A stretch of 64,000 nt of DNA from Pelolinea sp. (GTDB lineage: Bacteria; Chloroflexota; Anaerolineae; Anaerolineales; Anaerolineaceae). A program made the position numbers and the translations under genes. Position 1 is the first letter of the stretch. Each line of letters begins with the position of its first letter. The stretch lies in NCBI GenBank assembly GCA_030692365.1, contig JAUYCC010000053.1:122521-186520 (forward strand), in the 5' to 3' direction. The notes beneath the pieces are model-generated. The model was not told where the DNA came from. It saw only the letters and a program-made list of their open reading frames with translations, and did not search any database. Positions 62,488-64,000 of the stretch are shown here, one piece after another.

Positions 62488-63825
62488 ATGGAGAAAATGA
62501 AATCTACGAAATTAATTGATACTGCTGCAAAAAAAGTAAAAGCCTTATTGGTCGGTATTGAAATTAAGGATCATCATCAATTTTTATCTACAGACGATTC
62601 CCTGGTTGAACTTGAACTGCTGGCAAATACTGCCGGATTAGAAGTGATCGCAACTGAAAAGCAAAAACTCGAAGCCCCCAATCCTTCCACGTATATTGGA
62701 AAAGGAAAGGTTGAAGAAATAAAAGTATTATCTGAGAGTTTGAAAGCGGATATGGTAGTCTTCGATGAAGAATTATCACCCCGGCATTTCAAAGAACTTG
62801 AAAAGGAGTTTGGCGAGCATATCCGTGTAATTGACAGGACAACCTTGATCCTTGATATATTTGCTCAGCATGCACAGACCCGCGAAGGGCAGTTGCAGGT
62901 GGAATTAGCTCAATATGAGTACTTTTTGCCCAGGTTGACTCGCGCCTGGACTCATCTCGCCCGGCAGGCTGGTGGCGGAGCTGGTCGTTCAGGTGGCGTT
63001 GGCGGAGTCGGCCTTAGAGGTCCTGGTGAAACACAACTTGAGGTTGATCGTCGCATAATCAGGAACAAGATTTCTACATTAAAAAAGGATATTGAAAAAG
63101 TTAGGGAACATCGCAACCGTTACAGGCAAAACCGAAAGAGATCCCAGATCCCGGTAGTCGCATTGGTTGGTTATACCAATGCAGGGAAATCAACATTGAT
63201 CAATTCTCTTACAAATTCAGATGTTTATGTCGCAGATAAATTGTTTGCTACATTAGACCCCACAACCAGGAGGCTGGAATTACCAGGCGGGCATGCTATT
63301 CTAATCTCCGACACGGTGGGATTCATTCAAAAATTACCCACTCATCTAATTGCTGCTTTCCGAGCTACTCTTGAAGAAATTTCCGAAGCTGATCTTCTAA
63401 TCCATGTGGTAGATATTAGTCACATAGATGCAATTGCCCAATGGCGTTCTGTGATGGCTACATTAAAAGAAATTGATGCTGTTGATATACCAATGATTAC
63501 AGTATTAAACAAAGCAGACCGCCTAATGAGCGATGATAGTCACCATAAAGAAATTCCTGAGTTTCAGGATGCGTTATTAATTTCTGCAAAAACTGGAGAA
63601 AACCTCGCCAATCTCCTAAGTCTGGTAATGAATGAACTTTTTGAGACCTTTATTCCTTTAGAAGTCTCACTTCCATATAAATATGGCAACCTTATTTCTA
63701 GGTTTCATCAATTAGGGAAAGTGGATAAGATAGAACATGGCGTTGGAGAAGTAATAATTTCAGGAAGTATTCCTGGCAGATTACTGGCTGATTTTGAAAG
63801 ATTTAAATCACGCAGAAAGAAATGA
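62488..63825 (+). CDS. hflX: GTPase HflX
   Basis: 445 residues from ATG 62488; a TTG three codons earlier (62479) is possible. The N-terminal HflX domain ends in the Gly-rich 'QAGGGAGRSGGVGGVGLRGP' and 'GETQLEVDRRIIRNKI'. A coiled coil and the G domain follow: G1 GYTNAGKSTLINSL, G3 DTVGFI, G4 NKADR. HflX splits stalled or hibernating ribosomes under stress. The gene is divergent from the sortase leader. TATACA lies 11 bases before the ATG, so the mRNA leader is very short. Confidence 0.95.
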   Translation: MEKMKSTKLIDTAAKKVKALLVGIEIKDHHQFLSTDDSLVELELLANTAGLEVIATEKQKLEAPNPSTYIGKGKVEEIKVLSESLKADMVVFDEELSPRHFKELEKEFGEHIRVIDRTTLILDIFAQHAQTREGQLQVELAQYEYFLPRLTRAWTHLARQAGGGAGRSGGVGGVGLRGPGETQLEVDRRIIRNKISTLKKDIEKVREHRNRYRQNRKRSQIPVVALVGYTNAGKSTLINSLTNSDVYVADKLFATLDPTTRRLELPGGHAILISDTVGFIQKLPTHLIAAFRATLEEISEADLLIHVVDISHIDAIAQWRSVMATLKEIDAVDIPMITVLNKADRLMSDDSHHKEIPEFQDALLISAKTGENLANLLSLVMNELFETFIPLEVSLPYKYGNLISRFHQLGKVDKIEHGVGEVIISGSIPGRLLADFERFKSRRKK

Positions 63826-63855
63826 AAAGAGACCGGGAAATCCCGGTCTCTTTTT
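63825..63855 (+). terminator. Terminator after hflX
   Basis: AAAAGAGACCGGGA (63825-63838) pairs with TCCCGGTCTCTTTT (63841-63854), a 14-bp stem with a two-base gap, followed by T. It begins at the last base of the hflX stop codon. Confidence 0.92.
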
Positions 63856-63865
63856 AGTAGGCGAA

Positions 63866-64000
63866 TTCAACTAGCAAGTGCAACTTTGAAGGTCAAAGAG
63901 AGGTAAGCTGCGGTAAGATGGGTACCTCTCCGACAACCAAATCAAAGGAGCACTCATGCGAATATACACACAGCTTACCCATATACAAAGATACCAGATT
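63866..64000 (+). mobile_element. Left end of an IS30-type insertion sequence (truncated by window)
   Basis: Directly after the hflX terminator, noncoding sequence with the string CTAGCAAGTGCAACTTTG leads to a transposase start at 63956. GAGAGGTA (63898-63905) and TACCTCTC (63923-63930) form an 8-bp hairpin before the transposase ribosome site, as insertion sequences often carry to block read-through expression. The exact outer end and the terminal inverted repeat cannot be set because the other end lies outside the window. Confidence 0.6.
63956..64000 (+). CDS. IS30-family transposase, N-terminus only
   Basis: Fifteen codons are visible before the window ends. They read MRIYTQLTHIQRYQI, which matches the start of IS30-family transposases ('TQLTxxQRYQI' followed by an HTH). 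AAAGGAG lies six bases before the ATG. The catalytic DDE domain would be beyond the window. Confidence 0.72.
   Translation, partial: MRIYTQLTHIQRYQI

Overview
The window is about 64 kb of a bacterial chromosome with moderate to low GC. The gene content fits an anaerobic Chloroflexota, most likely of class Anaerolineae. It has a Hanks-type kinase next to rpe, the order rpe-rpmB-asp23-fakA-recG-coaD, a fused gamma/alpha 2-oxoacid:ferredoxin oxidoreductase, a split glycine decarboxylase, many TPR proteins and possible leaderless -10/ATG arrangements. This placement is inferred from gene content; no marker tree was made.

Layout. 1-3.9 kb: end of a gene, tRNA-Arg(TCT), and a stress cluster (tpx, hsp20, lon). 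3.9-6.7 kb: SH3-like protein, MoxR ATPase and DUF58 protein on the minus strand. 6.7-14.4 kb: conserved housekeeping run (Ser/Thr kinase, rpe, rpmB, Asp23-like, fakA, recG, coaD, coiled-coil protein). 14.3-18.1 kb: a second lon with folC. 18.1-21.9 kb: DUF503, a broken SDR gene, a radical-SAM/DUF2344 pair and an rRNA/tRNA methyltransferase. 21.8-25.8 kb: a PadR-headed metal/corrinoid-type ABC importer operon ending in a P-loop NTPase. 25.9-30.6 kb: FmdB-like protein, an SDR like 3-ketodihydrosphingosine reductase, argF-rocD and pyk. 30.6-34.2 kb: korB, korA and a GntR/FCD regulator. 34.3-37 kb: PIG-L deacetylase, RicT/PSP1 protein and Mrp. 37.1-39.2 kb: flavodoxin and a GT39-like membrane protein. 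39.2-44.8 kb: glmS and gcvH-gcvPA-gcvPB, which diverge from one intergenic region carrying a glmS ribozyme on one strand and a tandem glycine riboswitch on the other. 44.8-47.6 kb: alaS.

The most unusual part is 47.6-60.35 kb, a self-contained sigma-54 module on the minus strand. One operon encodes RpoN (with an inserted zinc ribbon), a soluble PAS/GAF histidine kinase and an NtrC-type activator without a DNA-binding domain. The next operon encodes a two-helix membrane protein, a 1748-residue TPR protein and a TPR protein carrying a gingipain/caspase-like His-Cys protease domain. Each operon is preceded by an excellent -24/-12 promoter in the right orientation. The cluster therefore looks like a sigma factor, its sensor and activator, and their own protease-scaffold output.

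At 61.3-62.5 kb a sortase gene lies behind two tandem cyclic di-GMP-I riboswitches, the first with a clear terminator. hflX diverges from it and has its own terminator. The window ends inside an IS30-type transposase gene.
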